DNA of 64,000 nucleotides from JACCZZ01 sp044227805 (lineage in GTDB: Bacteria > Bacteroidota > Bacteroidia > Chitinophagales > UBA10324). Positions 26,144 through 34,190 of this stretch are shown here, piece by piece (the first letter of the stretch is position 1; each line of letters starts with the position of its first letter). The stretch lies in the NCBI GenBank assembly GCA_044227805.1, contig JBGAWA010000001.1, positions 1 through 64,000 on the forward strand. The letters are read 5' to 3'. The notes beneath the pieces were generated by a model. The model searched no databases, was not told the DNA's origin, and was given only the letters and a program-made list of their open reading frames with translations. Made by a program: the position numbers and the translations under genes.

Positions 26144-26153
26144 TTTATCTTTG
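26120..26153 (+). promoter_or_regulatory. Promoter of the LRR/T9SS gene, abutting a repeat
   Basis: TATCTTTG at 26146-26153 matches the Bacteroidota -7 consensus TAnnTTTG, and a TTG lies at 26120-26122, with a slightly long spacer of 23 nt. The -33 part falls inside the dispersed repeat (TTTTTGAACTGC). The predicted leader to the ATG at 26233 is about 75 nt. Confidence 0.55.
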
Positions 26154-26232
26154 GCAAAACAGCGTTTTCCATATACTTTTGAATGCACCGAAGCAGCATG
26201 ATTCAACAACTTGTTGAATATAAATTGCAAAC

Positions 26233-28455
26233 ATGAAAAAACTTGTACTCTCCTTTTACCTATTGCTTTCCATACTACAGGAAAATGCTTCAGGGCAGTG
26301 TATTGCGGATGCTAACTTCAGAGCGGCTATTGCGAGTGATTGCCCTTCTTGTATCGATATCAACAGCGGCTGCCTTTTACCGGCGGCAAGCACTCTGCTT
26401 GATCTGAATGTTGAGGGAAAGAACATCGCTGATATTTCAGGCATTGAGGGATTTACAAGCCTGCAGTTGTTTTATTGCAACAACAATGCGATAATGACCA
26501 TTCCAACGCTACCCGATTCTCTTAAGCTGCTGTATTGCAGCGATAACCTGATCACCAGTCTGCCTTCGGCACTGCCTTATAAACTTGAGCAGCTAAAATG
26601 TGAAAATAACCAACTCACTTCTTTGCCCAACTTACCCAATTCATTACAGACATTGTTTTGTTCAGATAACCTCATCGCTGAACTTCCGCCTCTGCCCAAT
26701 AATCTTGACAACCTGACTTGTAACGACAATCATTTATATTCTCTTCCTCCTTTGCCAACACACTTAACATCTATTCATTGCAATCTGAATCAACTTTATC
26801 AGCTTCCCGAATTGCCTTCCACACTGAAAAAATTATTCTGCGAACAAAATCAACTTATTTCATTACCGGCATTACCCACCTCGCTGACCACGCTGGATAT
26901 CAATGGTAACCCAATTGCCTGCCTTCCTGAACTTCCGTACGATTTGCAGGTGCTGGCCATTGACTTCACCAATATTTATTGCCTTCCGAACCTCCCGGCC
27001 ATATTCCAGGTTTTTTCTCCGTTGCCGCTTTGCCTGAATGGCGGAGGAAATAATTGTGCGCTTAATCCGGTAGTCAGCGGAAATGTTTTTGTTGATTTTA
27101 ATGGTGATGGCTTTAAAGATGCCGAAGACATGCCCTTCCCCGGAATTGCAATAAAAGCAAACACTGAAAACTGGGCAGGTTATTCAGATCAATCAGGCAA
27201 CTACGCGGTGAATGGCTCATTCGGAGGAACAAATTCATACAGTGTAGTGCTTCCTCCCGGAAACTATTCCGTTAATCCGGCAACACCCTATTCATTTACA
27301 TTTAATGACACATCCGGGCAGACGAAAAAAAACATCAACTTCGGAATACATCCTTCAGCGGATGTATATGATTTGGGCATCAGCATCACGCCGGGACAGG
27401 CTGTATCCGGCGTGAAGACAAATTATTATATTACCTATACCAACAAAGGGCCTTATGCGATTAATGGATCGGTACAATTTCAACATGACGATAAGGTTAG
27501 TTTTGTAGGCGCCGATATCAGTCCATTCCTTCAAAATGGCACGGTGCTGACGTGGGCCATCAACGCATTGCCGCCATTCACCTCGCAAACTGTAACTGCA
27601 AAATTTGACATTCCGGCTTCCGTTCTTGCGGGTACTGAACTTGCCTTCACTGCGCTTGGAATTATCAGCGGTGCAACGGATATCTATCTGAACGACAATG
27701 TTGTTTCTGATTCCATGTTAGTAACCGCCGTGGCTGGTTCCAATTACAAAACGGTAAACCGGACACAAATTATCCCAACAACACTGTCAAGCGGTAATGA
27801 AGAAGTGGAATACACCATTTACTTTCAGAACAATGGCAACAGCACTTCTCAGAACCTGGACATCTACGATACCCTAAGTACGAACCTGAATACCGCTTCT
27901 TTTGCCATGATTGGCTCCAATGAAAAAGGCACATTAGAGATAAAGAATGTGTCTAAGAATCCAGCTCACCCGTTGGTACTGCACTGGAATTTCGACGACA
28001 TTAAGCTTCCGTACGCGGCAAATAATTCTTTAGACAGCCGCGGGTTTGTGAAGTTTAAGGCAAAGCCGCTGACAACACTGGTGCAGGGTGCAAAAATTCT
28101 GAACAAGAGTATCATACAGTTCAGTAACAGCGCCAGCCCGATTTATACCAACACCGTAACAACCAACATCATGTTTCCAGTATCGGTTACAACTATGTTG
28201 AATGGTGCCATTGAATTATATGCGGTACCGAATCCCTTCACCAGTTCAATCCAGGTAAAGTGCCAGCTGTTGCAGCCGGAAGAAGTAACACTCACCCTTC
28301 TAAATATCTATGGTTCCGTCATCTGGGAAAAAACACTTTCGGGAAGCAGTGAAGAAACTATTAACATCAGTCTAGAAAATAATCCGCCGGGAACCTATCT
28401 TCTTACATTACGAGGAAAACATACAGAAGCTCATCGGCAATTAGTGAAATTATGA
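26233..28455 (+). CDS. Secreted LRR / SdrD-like / T9SS cargo protein
   Basis: The 740-residue product has a signal peptide (MKKLVLSFYLLLSILQENAS). About ten short leucine-rich repeats follow at about 45-265, of the form 'LxxLxCxxNxLxxLPxLP', an arrangement common in Bacteroidota surface proteins. Next is an SdrD B-like domain with the calcium-type loop 'DFNGDGFKDAEDMPF' (about 293-340). Two beta-sandwich domains span about 370-650; the second, beginning 'NRTQIIPTTLSSGNEEVEYT', resembles the conserved module often preceding T9SS tails. The sorting domain at about 660-740 starts 'LYAVPNPFTSSIQVKC'. It should be displayed or secreted by the T9SS and probably mediates binding; the ligand is unknown. 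Confidence 0.85.
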   Translation: MKKLVLSFYLLLSILQENASGQCIADANFRAAIASDCPSCIDINSGCLLPAASTLLDLNVEGKNIADISGIEGFTSLQLFYCNNNAIMTIPTLPDSLKLLYCSDNLITSLPSALPYKLEQLKCENNQLTSLPNLPNSLQTLFCSDNLIAELPPLPNNLDNLTCNDNHLYSLPPLPTHLTSIHCNLNQLYQLPELPSTLKKLFCEQNQLISLPALPTSLTTLDINGNPIACLPELPYDLQVLAIDFTNIYCLPNLPAIFQVFSPLPLCLNGGGNNCALNPVVSGNVFVDFNGDGFKDAEDMPFPGIAIKANTENWAGYSDQSGNYAVNGSFGGTNSYSVVLPPGNYSVNPATPYSFTFNDTSGQTKKNINFGIHPSADVYDLGISITPGQAVSGVKTNYYITYTNKGPYAINGSVQFQHDDKVSFVGADISPFLQNGTVLTWAINALPPFTSQTVTAKFDIPASVLAGTELAFTALGIISGATDIYLNDNVVSDSMLVTAVAGSNYKTVNRTQIIPTTLSSGNEEVEYTIYFQNNGNSTSQNLDIYDTLSTNLNTASFAMIGSNEKGTLEIKNVSKNPAHPLVLHWNFDDIKLPYAANNSLDSRGFVKFKAKPLTTLVQGAKILNKSIIQFSNSASPIYTNTVTTNIMFPVSVTTMLNGAIELYAVPNPFTSSIQVKCQLLQPEEVTLTLLNIYGSVIWEKTLSGSSEETINISLENNPPGTYLLTLRGKHTEAHRQLVKL

Positions 28456-28497
28456 TTCCAGCTGAAAACCGACTGTTCTAATCAATCCGGATACTTT

Positions 28498-28571
28498 GCC
28501 CGGATTTTTGAATAAAAATCCCGTCTCTCTGCACTGCTAAGCGGGGATTAAACCCATCGCTGTTTTCTAAA
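28498..28571 (+). repeat. Truncated dispersed repeat
   Basis: GCCCGGATTTTTGAATAAAA, ATCCCGTCTCTCTGC, ACTGCTAAGCGGGGATTAAA and CCCATCGCTGTTTTC read as a plus-orientation copy with the palindromic core deleted. It lies head to tail with the full copy that starts 3 nt later. Confidence 0.6.
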
Positions 28572-28573
28572 TT

Positions 28574-28746
28574 CAACCCTGATTTTTCAGTTGAAAAATC
28601 CCGCTTTGCTGCGACTCAGAACTGCTAAGGTTTTGCTCAATTTTTCAAGAAAAGAAAATGTTTCACAAACCCTAAGCAGTTCTACGTCGGGGTTAAACCC
28701 GTTGCCGCTTTGAACTGCAAAATGTGGGTTCAAAATGCGGGTTTAA
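28574..28746 (+). repeat. Dispersed palindromic repeat, full reference-like copy
   Basis: This is one of the best-preserved plus-orientation copies. Hairpin 1 is GATTTTTCAGTTGAAAAATC. Hairpin 2 has arms AGAACTGCTAAGG and CCTAAGCAGTTCT across a loop with AAGAAAAGAAAATGTTTCAC. Hairpin 3 is GGGTTAAACCC. The end is TTTGAACTGCAAAATGTGGG, with a second short GCGGGTTTAA. It lies in the convergent gap between the LRR gene and trxA. Confidence 0.88.
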
Positions 28747-28767
28747 ACTGTACCTGCATTTTCTACA

Positions 28768-28813
28768 GTTCAAAATAAAAAAACCCCTTCTTCCTGAACC
28801 GGAAGAAGAGGTT
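28768..28813 (-). terminator. Rho-independent terminator of trxA
   Basis: On the minus strand AACCTCTTCTTCC pairs with GGAAGAAGGGGTT (one T-G wobble) across a 6-nt loop and is followed by TTTTTTTATTTTG. It lies 26 nt past the trxA stop codon. Confidence 0.88.
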
Positions 28814-28838
28814 GAACAAAATTATTTATACCAACTAT

Positions 28839-29159
28839 CTAGGACAGGTGAGACTTGAGTTTTGATTCGAGTACGGATTTGGGTACCACGCCAACCTGCT
28901 TGTCAACCAGCTGGCCATTTTTAAAAAACAGAATTGTCGGAATGCTCCGGATGCCAAACTGTGTAGCTGTTTCAGGATTATCATCCACATTTACCTTTCC
29001 GATTATCACTTTGCCCTCATATTCATGTGATAATTCTTCCACTACAGGTCCTATCATTCTGCAGGGGCCGCACCATTCTGCCCAAAAGTCAACAAGTGCA
29101 ACCTGGTTACCATCCAGCACGGTTTCTTTAAAGTTGGAATCTGTTAATTGTACTGCCAT
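28839..29159 (-). CDS. trxA: Thioredoxin
   Basis: The 106-residue product is a classical cytoplasmic thioredoxin. The redox pair is C30/C33 in FWAEWCGPCRM, and the cis-proline region is 'FGIRSIPTILFFKNGQLVDK'. It has full family length and no signal peptide. It reduces protein disulfides and is recycled by thioredoxin reductase. It is downstream of dnaE and a small basic protein on the minus strand, with a 152-nt gap and its own terminator. Confidence 0.96.
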   Translation of the reverse strand: MAVQLTDSNFKETVLDGNQVALVDFWAEWCGPCRMIGPVVEELSHEYEGKVIIGKVNVDDNPETATQFGIRSIPTILFFKNGQLVDKQVGVVPKSVLESKLKSHLS

Positions 29160-29311
29160 TTTGAATTTTTTTGGTTTTAAATTAATGAATCAGTTGTTCA
29201 AACAAACAGGATTAATAAAAGTTCCGGTGAGGGAATGGCGCCAAAATTAAGCTTAATGTTCCTAATGAAACTGATCATTAGTAATTTGTTGACAATTGCA
29301 CAAACAATCCC

Positions 29312-29686
29312 TCAATCATCATCCTTTTTGTCAAGTTTTTGCGCCAGCCTATAGTAAGCCACCTTTTTCCCAGGCGAAGCTTCCATTAACTTCCACTGCA
29401 TAAGATCAGTTTTAACCAACTCCAGATAAGACACAAGGTCACCGTCAAATTGGTGGCCTATTTCTCTTTTCAATTCGGCCATTAAGGTAGCTTCTGTTAC
29501 CTCTTCCTTTCTCCATAATATCGTGATGATGGTTTGACGGACGAGATCACGTTTCAAAATATCCGGGCTGAAAGTAACGGTTTCCGCATGTATGGGAAGT
29601 GAGGGTTTCCGGCCAGTGCCACCCTTCTTCATTTTTAAAGCTTTCACTTCACCGGTAGCCTTTTGCTTCACTGCTTTTTTCTTCAC
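29312..29686 (-). CDS. Unrecognised small basic protein between dnaE and trxA
   Basis: I do not recognise this 124-residue protein. Residues 1-30 are a lysine/glycine-rich tail (KKKAVKQKATGEVKALKMKK). The remainder is a predicted helical domain with 'DLVRQTIITILWRKEEVTEA', 'LMAELKREIGHQFDGDLVSY' and a terminal 'KKVAYYRLAQKLDKKDDD'. Helix-helix followed by a short hairpin would fit a winged-helix-like nucleic-acid-binding domain, but this is inference. It starts 10 nt after the dnaE stop, so it is probably co-transcribed and possibly translationally coupled with dnaE. Confidence 0.7.
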   Translation of the reverse strand: MKKKAVKQKATGEVKALKMKKGGTGRKPSLPIHAETVTFSPDILKRDLVRQTIITILWRKEEVTEATLMAELKREIGHQFDGDLVSYLELVKTDLMQWKLMEASPGKKVAYYRLAQKLDKKDDD

Positions 29687-29696
29687 GCTTAATTAT

Positions 29697-32600
29697 TTAA
29701 TCCCGGCTCAAATTGACAGACGCCCTTTGCGCATTAAAATGGAGTGAAAAGTTATCAATCGGGTCATTCACCTGAATAGCAACCGGGAAATTGCCTTTAT
29801 ATTTGATAAGTATGTCTTCAATCCTTCCAATCAGCTGATCACTGACATCATGCAGAGAAATGTTCAGTGTCACACGCCTGGTCAGCCGTTCACGGATATC
29901 CTGTAACAGTTGAATCGAAGAAATTTTTAATTCGAAACGGTCATCTGAATTGAACCTTAGCTGATATTTTCCTTTGACAAAAACCATGGTGCCTTCGACT
30001 AAAAAATGCTTCATTTTCAGGTAATCTTCACCAAATAAAACCAGTTCCGTACTACCTGTAAAATCTTCGATGCTGAAGGTGGCAAATGATTTTCCATTCT
30101 TGCTGACTCTTTGTTCTGCTGTGGTAATGATCCCAGCAATGGATGCATCCTGGTTTTTATAGTTTTCCAGTTCAGCAATGGTACTGGTGCAGAAATTATT
30201 CATCTCCAGTTTATAATCTTCCAGCGGATGACCGGACAGATAAACTCCGGTCACCTCCTTTTCCCGTTTCAGTTTCACAAGGCCCGGCCATTGCTCCACT
30301 TGTGGCAAAACAGGGTTTCTCATCTCTTCATGCGCAAGTTCGCCAAAGAGTGTCTGCATTTTTACACCGGCCCTGGCCTGATCAGCCGCCGCATTTTTGA
30401 TAGCTTTTTCAATGGCTGTGATATTCTCTCCCGGGAGTACGGCAAAATATTGCGCACGGTGTGTGCCGTCAAAACAATCGAAGGCTCCCGCAGCGGCCAG
30501 GCTTTCCGCGGCCTTCTTATTCAACGACCGCGCACTTACTCTTTTGGCAAGATCAAACAGGTTTTTGTATGCCCCGTTCTTTTGTCTTTCCGCCACTATA
30601 GCACTCACGGCAGCTTCCCCAACTCCTTTGATGGCAGATAATGAAAACCTGATTTCACCTTTCTGATTGGCTGTAAACTTCTGCTCACTTTCGTTGATGT
30701 CGGGGCCAAGTGTCGGTATATGAAATCGCTTGGTTTCATTCAGATAATATTGTGTGTCATCGGTGGAACCCATGTAATTGGAAAGTGTAGCCGCCATAAA
30801 TTCCGGCGGATAGTTGGCCTTCAGGTAAGCTGTCTGGTAAGCAATAATGGCATATCCGGCTGAATGAGACCGGTTGAATCCATACTCGGCGAATTTCTCC
30901 ATGATAGTAAATACCTCATCGGCAGCTTTTCCGTCAATTCCTTTATTTTTTGCGCCTTCCACGAAAATAGCCCGTTGCTTCTGCATCTCCTGCATATTCT
31001 TTTTTCCCATGGCACGGCGGAGCAGGTCGGCGGCACCCAATGTGTATCCGGCCATGATCTGAGCAGCCTGCATAATCTGCTCCTGGTAAACCATTATACC
31101 GTAGGTTGGCTTAAGCACTTCTTCCAGCAACGGATGTGGATAGGTTACCTTCTTGCGGCCATGCTTACGGTCAATATAATCCGGAATATAATTCATTGGG
31201 CCCGGCCGGTACAAAGCATTCATGGCTATGAGGTCTTCAATATGCGTGGGCTTGAGTTCGCGGAGATACTTCCGCATCCCCGGCGATTCAAACTGAAAGA
31301 TACCGATCGTATCACCGCGTTGAAAAAGCTCAAACGTCCGGACATCGTCATATGCTATTTTATCCAGGTCAATAGTTATGCGGTGATTTTTTTCAATATC
31401 AGCGAGTGCATCCTTCAGAATAGATAAAGTCTTCAATCCCAAAAAATCCATTTTCAGCAAACCTGCGTCCTCAATCAGCTTACCTTCATACTGTGTTACC
31501 AGCAACGTGGAATCCTTTGGCGAGATGACAGGAATATGATCGCGGATATCACTGGGGGCGATGATTACACCTGCAGCATGAATGCCATGGTGCCGCGTGC
31601 ATCCTTCCAGCGTTTCAGCAATGCGGATGGTCTTTTTAATCAATGCATCCGGACTGTTGCGTAACGCGGCCAATTCCTTAACCTCGCTGTACGCGCGCTT
31701 AAAACTCATACCGGGCATTTCGGGAATCAGCTTCGCGATGCGGTTGGATTCAGCTAATGGCAAACCCAACACCCTGGCCACATCACGGATGCCCGTTTTA
31801 GGCCCCATCGTTCCAAAGGTTATGATCTGAGCCACCTGGTTCTGTCCATATTTTTTAACGACATAATCTATCACCCTTTGCCGGCCCGCATCATCAAAAT
31901 CAATATCCATATCAGGCATGGAAACGCGCTCCGGGTTAAGAAACCTTTCAAATAAAAGATTGTATTGCAACGGGTCCACATTGGTGATACCAATACAGTA
32001 AGCAACGGCAGAACCGGCCGCAGATCCACGGCCAGGCCCTACCCAAACACCCAGTTTTTTTGCTTCATTGATAAAATCCTGCACAATCAGAAAATAACCT
32101 GCAAATCCGGTTTTTTCAATAATGCCAAGTTCATATTGAAGTCTTTCCCTGATTTGTATTGAAATTTCAGCATACCTGCCGGCAGCTCCTTGCCAGGTGA
32201 GATGTTCGAGGTACTGCTGGTTAGTGGCATAACCGTCCGGCAAGGGGAAAAACGGAAGCAGTATTTTTTTCTTCAGATCAAGATGTTCGATCTTCGAAAC
32301 CACCTCCATGGTGTTATCGAGCGCTTCCGGAATATCAATAAAGCGCTCCGCCATTTGCGCTTTGGATTTGAAGAAGAACTGGTTGTTGGAAAAACGCATC
32401 CTTCCCGGATCATCAAAAGCCTTATTGGTCTGCAGGCATAACAGGATATCCTGCGCTTCCGCATCCTCCTGGTTTACGTAATGAGAGTCGTTGGTGGCAA
32501 TTACTTTAACATTGTATTTTCTGGCAAAACGAATCAATACCTGGTTTACCTTGTCTTGTTCCGGAATACCATGCCGCTGAAGTTCTATGTAATAGTCTTC

Positions 32601-33128
32601 GCCAAATACAGCCAGCCATTCTTTCAATATGGCTTCCGCTTCTGCTTCTGACTTATAAAGTATATGCTGCGGTATAATTCCTGCAAGACAACAACTCGTG
32701 GCGATAACACCTTCACTGTGTTTCTTGATCAGTTCAAAATCAATTCGGGGATTATAATAGTACCCTTCCATAAATCCCAGGGAGCAAAGCTTCATGAGAT
32801 TTTTATAGCCTGTTTCATTCTTAGCCAGCAACACCTGGTGAAATGCTTTTTTTCCACGTGTTCCATCCTCATCATTTCCAAAACCCGCTATCAGCTCCTT
32901 ATTAAAGTGGTTTGGCACTACATAAAATTCACAACCTACAATCGGCAGAATATTTTTTTTATGTGCTTCCTTCACAAACTGAAACACACCAAACATGTTA
33001 CCATGATCGGTGATAGCGATAGCCCTCATCTCATCCTTCACGGCTTTGTCAACCAGGGAAGTGATATCGGCTGCTCCATCCAGCAGGGAATATTGTGTAT
33101 GACTGTGTAAATGACAAAAATCAGGCAT
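29697..33128 (-). CDS. dnaE: DNA polymerase III alpha subunit
   Basis: DnaE is the replicative DNA polymerase catalytic subunit. The 1143-residue product begins with a PHP domain ('FCHLHSHTQYSLLDGA' near residue 4; 'AIAITDHGNMFGVFQF' near 37). The C-family polymerase core includes 'WVGPGRGSAAGSAVAYCIGI' and the catalytic acidic motif 'MPDMDIDFDDAGRQRVIDY' near residue 403. The fingers region includes 'YRPGPMNYIPDYIDRKHG' and 'YGFNRSHSAGYAIIAYQTAY'. A tandem HhH/OB part follows ('KNGKSFATFSIEDFTGSTEL'). Length is as expected for DnaE1-type enzymes. No intein or frameshift is seen. Confidence 0.97.
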   Translation of the reverse strand: MPDFCHLHSHTQYSLLDGAADITSLVDKAVKDEMRAIAITDHGNMFGVFQFVKEAHKKNILPIVGCEFYVVPNHFNKELIAGFGNDEDGTRGKKAFHQVLLAKNETGYKNLMKLCSLGFMEGYYYNPRIDFELIKKHSEGVIATSCCLAGIIPQHILYKSEAEAEAILKEWLAVFGEDYYIELQRHGIPEQDKVNQVLIRFARKYNVKVIATNDSHYVNQEDAEAQDILLCLQTNKAFDDPGRMRFSNNQFFFKSKAQMAERFIDIPEALDNTMEVVSKIEHLDLKKKILLPFFPLPDGYATNQQYLEHLTWQGAAGRYAEISIQIRERLQYELGIIEKTGFAGYFLIVQDFINEAKKLGVWVGPGRGSAAGSAVAYCIGITNVDPLQYNLLFERFLNPERVSMPDMDIDFDDAGRQRVIDYVVKKYGQNQVAQIITFGTMGPKTGIRDVARVLGLPLAESNRIAKLIPEMPGMSFKRAYSEVKELAALRNSPDALIKKTIRIAETLEGCTRHHGIHAAGVIIAPSDIRDHIPVISPKDSTLLVTQYEGKLIEDAGLLKMDFLGLKTLSILKDALADIEKNHRITIDLDKIAYDDVRTFELFQRGDTIGIFQFESPGMRKYLRELKPTHIEDLIAMNALYRPGPMNYIPDYIDRKHGRKKVTYPHPLLEEVLKPTYGIMVYQEQIMQAAQIMAGYTLGAADLLRRAMGKKNMQEMQKQRAIFVEGAKNKGIDGKAADEVFTIMEKFAEYGFNRSHSAGYAIIAYQTAYLKANYPPEFMAATLSNYMGSTDDTQYYLNETKRFHIPTLGPDINESEQKFTANQKGEIRFSLSAIKGVGEAAVSAIVAERQKNGAYKNLFDLAKRVSARSLNKKAAESLAAAGAFDCFDGTHRAQYFAVLPGENITAIEKAIKNAAADQARAGVKMQTLFGELAHEEMRNPVLPQVEQWPGLVKLKREKEVTGVYLSGHPLEDYKLEMNNFCTSTIAELENYKNQDASIAGIITTAEQRVSKNGKSFATFSIEDFTGSTELVLFGEDYLKMKHFLVEGTMVFVKGKYQLRFNSDDRFELKISSIQLLQDIRERLTRRVTLNISLHDVSDQLIGRIEDILIKYKGNFPVAIQVNDPIDNFSLHFNAQRASVNLSRD

Positions 33129-33282
33129 GGGTTACTTTGACTTACTTCTTAAAAATATCCGCTAAACTTTTTTTTACAATGGCTGACTACTTCCGGCTTG
33201 AAGTAAACCTCATTCATTTTGATTTTGAGACCGTTTTACTTTACCCAACATTATCCATGCGGCATTAATGACTCAGCGAAAA

Positions 33283-33615
33283 CTATTTGGTCCTGTAACC
33301 CATATCCAGCAGCATTTTAACCACCCGATCCTTCAGATCTCCCTGGATAAGTATCAATCCGTCTTTCACACTTCCGCCTACACCACATTTCTTTTTAATC
33401 AGCTGACCAAGCACTTCAAGATCTGCAGTTGAACCTATAAACCCATCAACAACCGTCACTGTTTTACCACCTCTGTGATTTCGCTCAATTCTCACCCTGA
33501 GGTTTTGTTGTTTGCCAGGCAGCGTTTTTGATTCTTCCGGTTCATCCGGCTGATAATGATAGCCCGGATCAGTGGAATAGATTACCCCTTTGAGATGTTT
33601 ATTTTTATTGGACAT
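33283..33615 (-). CDS. SUI1/eIF1-family translation factor (YciH-like)
   Basis: The 110-residue product has a polar N-terminal 45 residues and then a SUI1/eIF1 domain: 'LRVRIERNHRGGKTVTVVDG', 'LIKKKCGVGGSVKDGLILIQ' and 'VVKMLLDMGYRTK'. Bacterial homologues (YciH) can influence start-site fidelity in initiation, but their role in Bacteroidota is not well defined. It is a single-gene unit on the minus strand. Confidence 0.9.
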   Translation of the reverse strand: MSNKNKHLKGVIYSTDPGYHYQPDEPEESKTLPGKQQNLRVRIERNHRGGKTVTVVDGFIGSTADLEVLGQLIKKKCGVGGSVKDGLILIQGDLKDRVVKMLLDMGYRTK

Positions 33616-34190
33616 GGATTAATTCAGCATTAAACAGACTAAGAAAGAAAAAACCTCTGAGGCGACAAGAATCTGCTTTGTGTTTGCGAATTGCTTTTTA
33701 TCTCTTAAAGGGCAATTATCGCATTAACAGCCCAGGTCATCGCATACTGCCATTTTCAACCGCTAAATCCGGGGCACTTCACTACACGAATAATGTTTCC
33801 CACTACTTCAACCGGTATAACCTCAAAGTTAAAGCAAACCGCTTTCCGCCAGCATGTTTCTTTTCCACAATGGGCTCATTTATAAAAGTAGTTTCTGCTG
33901 TTCAGTTTAGTGGAGTCCAGCTATTCAAGAATCTGTAAAATAGACTTACAACATTTCCCGGTTTTTTTATCGATGGGAATTAGGTGCAACCCACTACCTG
34001 CCTTCGAATCAATCTCAATTACCATGCAGGGCAAAAACTTTTTTTTGAAATAACAGCAATAATTTGTGCAAAATCATGAAGTGCTTAGATTGTTCTAAGC
34101 ATCTCATGCACTACTCACACCGTTTTTTCTATTCATTTATTAATTTCTATTTTTACCCATATTCACATCACCCTCCCCTCTAATTGCAAA
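33616..34190. other. Intergenic region, no gene seen
   Basis: About 575 bases between the SUI1 gene and the divergent sulfatase gene. Open frames here are short and have no recognisable protein signal. The only structure I find is a hairpin at 34082-34101. A TATTTTTA box about 45 nt before the sulfatase ATG could be its -7 element, but this is weak. Confidence 0.6.
34082..34101. other. Perfect 8-bp hairpin
   Basis: TGCTTAGA (34082-34089) and TCTAAGCA (34094-34101) are exact reverse complements around the loop TTGT. No T-run follows directly on either strand, so it is not a clear terminator. It lies 90 nt upstream of the sulfatase gene and could be an operator or a leader structure. Confidence 0.4.

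Noticed and set aside
33678..33938. 86-codon open frame in the gap before the sulfatase gene
   Set aside because: The composition is unlike a protein, there is no recognisable domain, and nothing supports translation.
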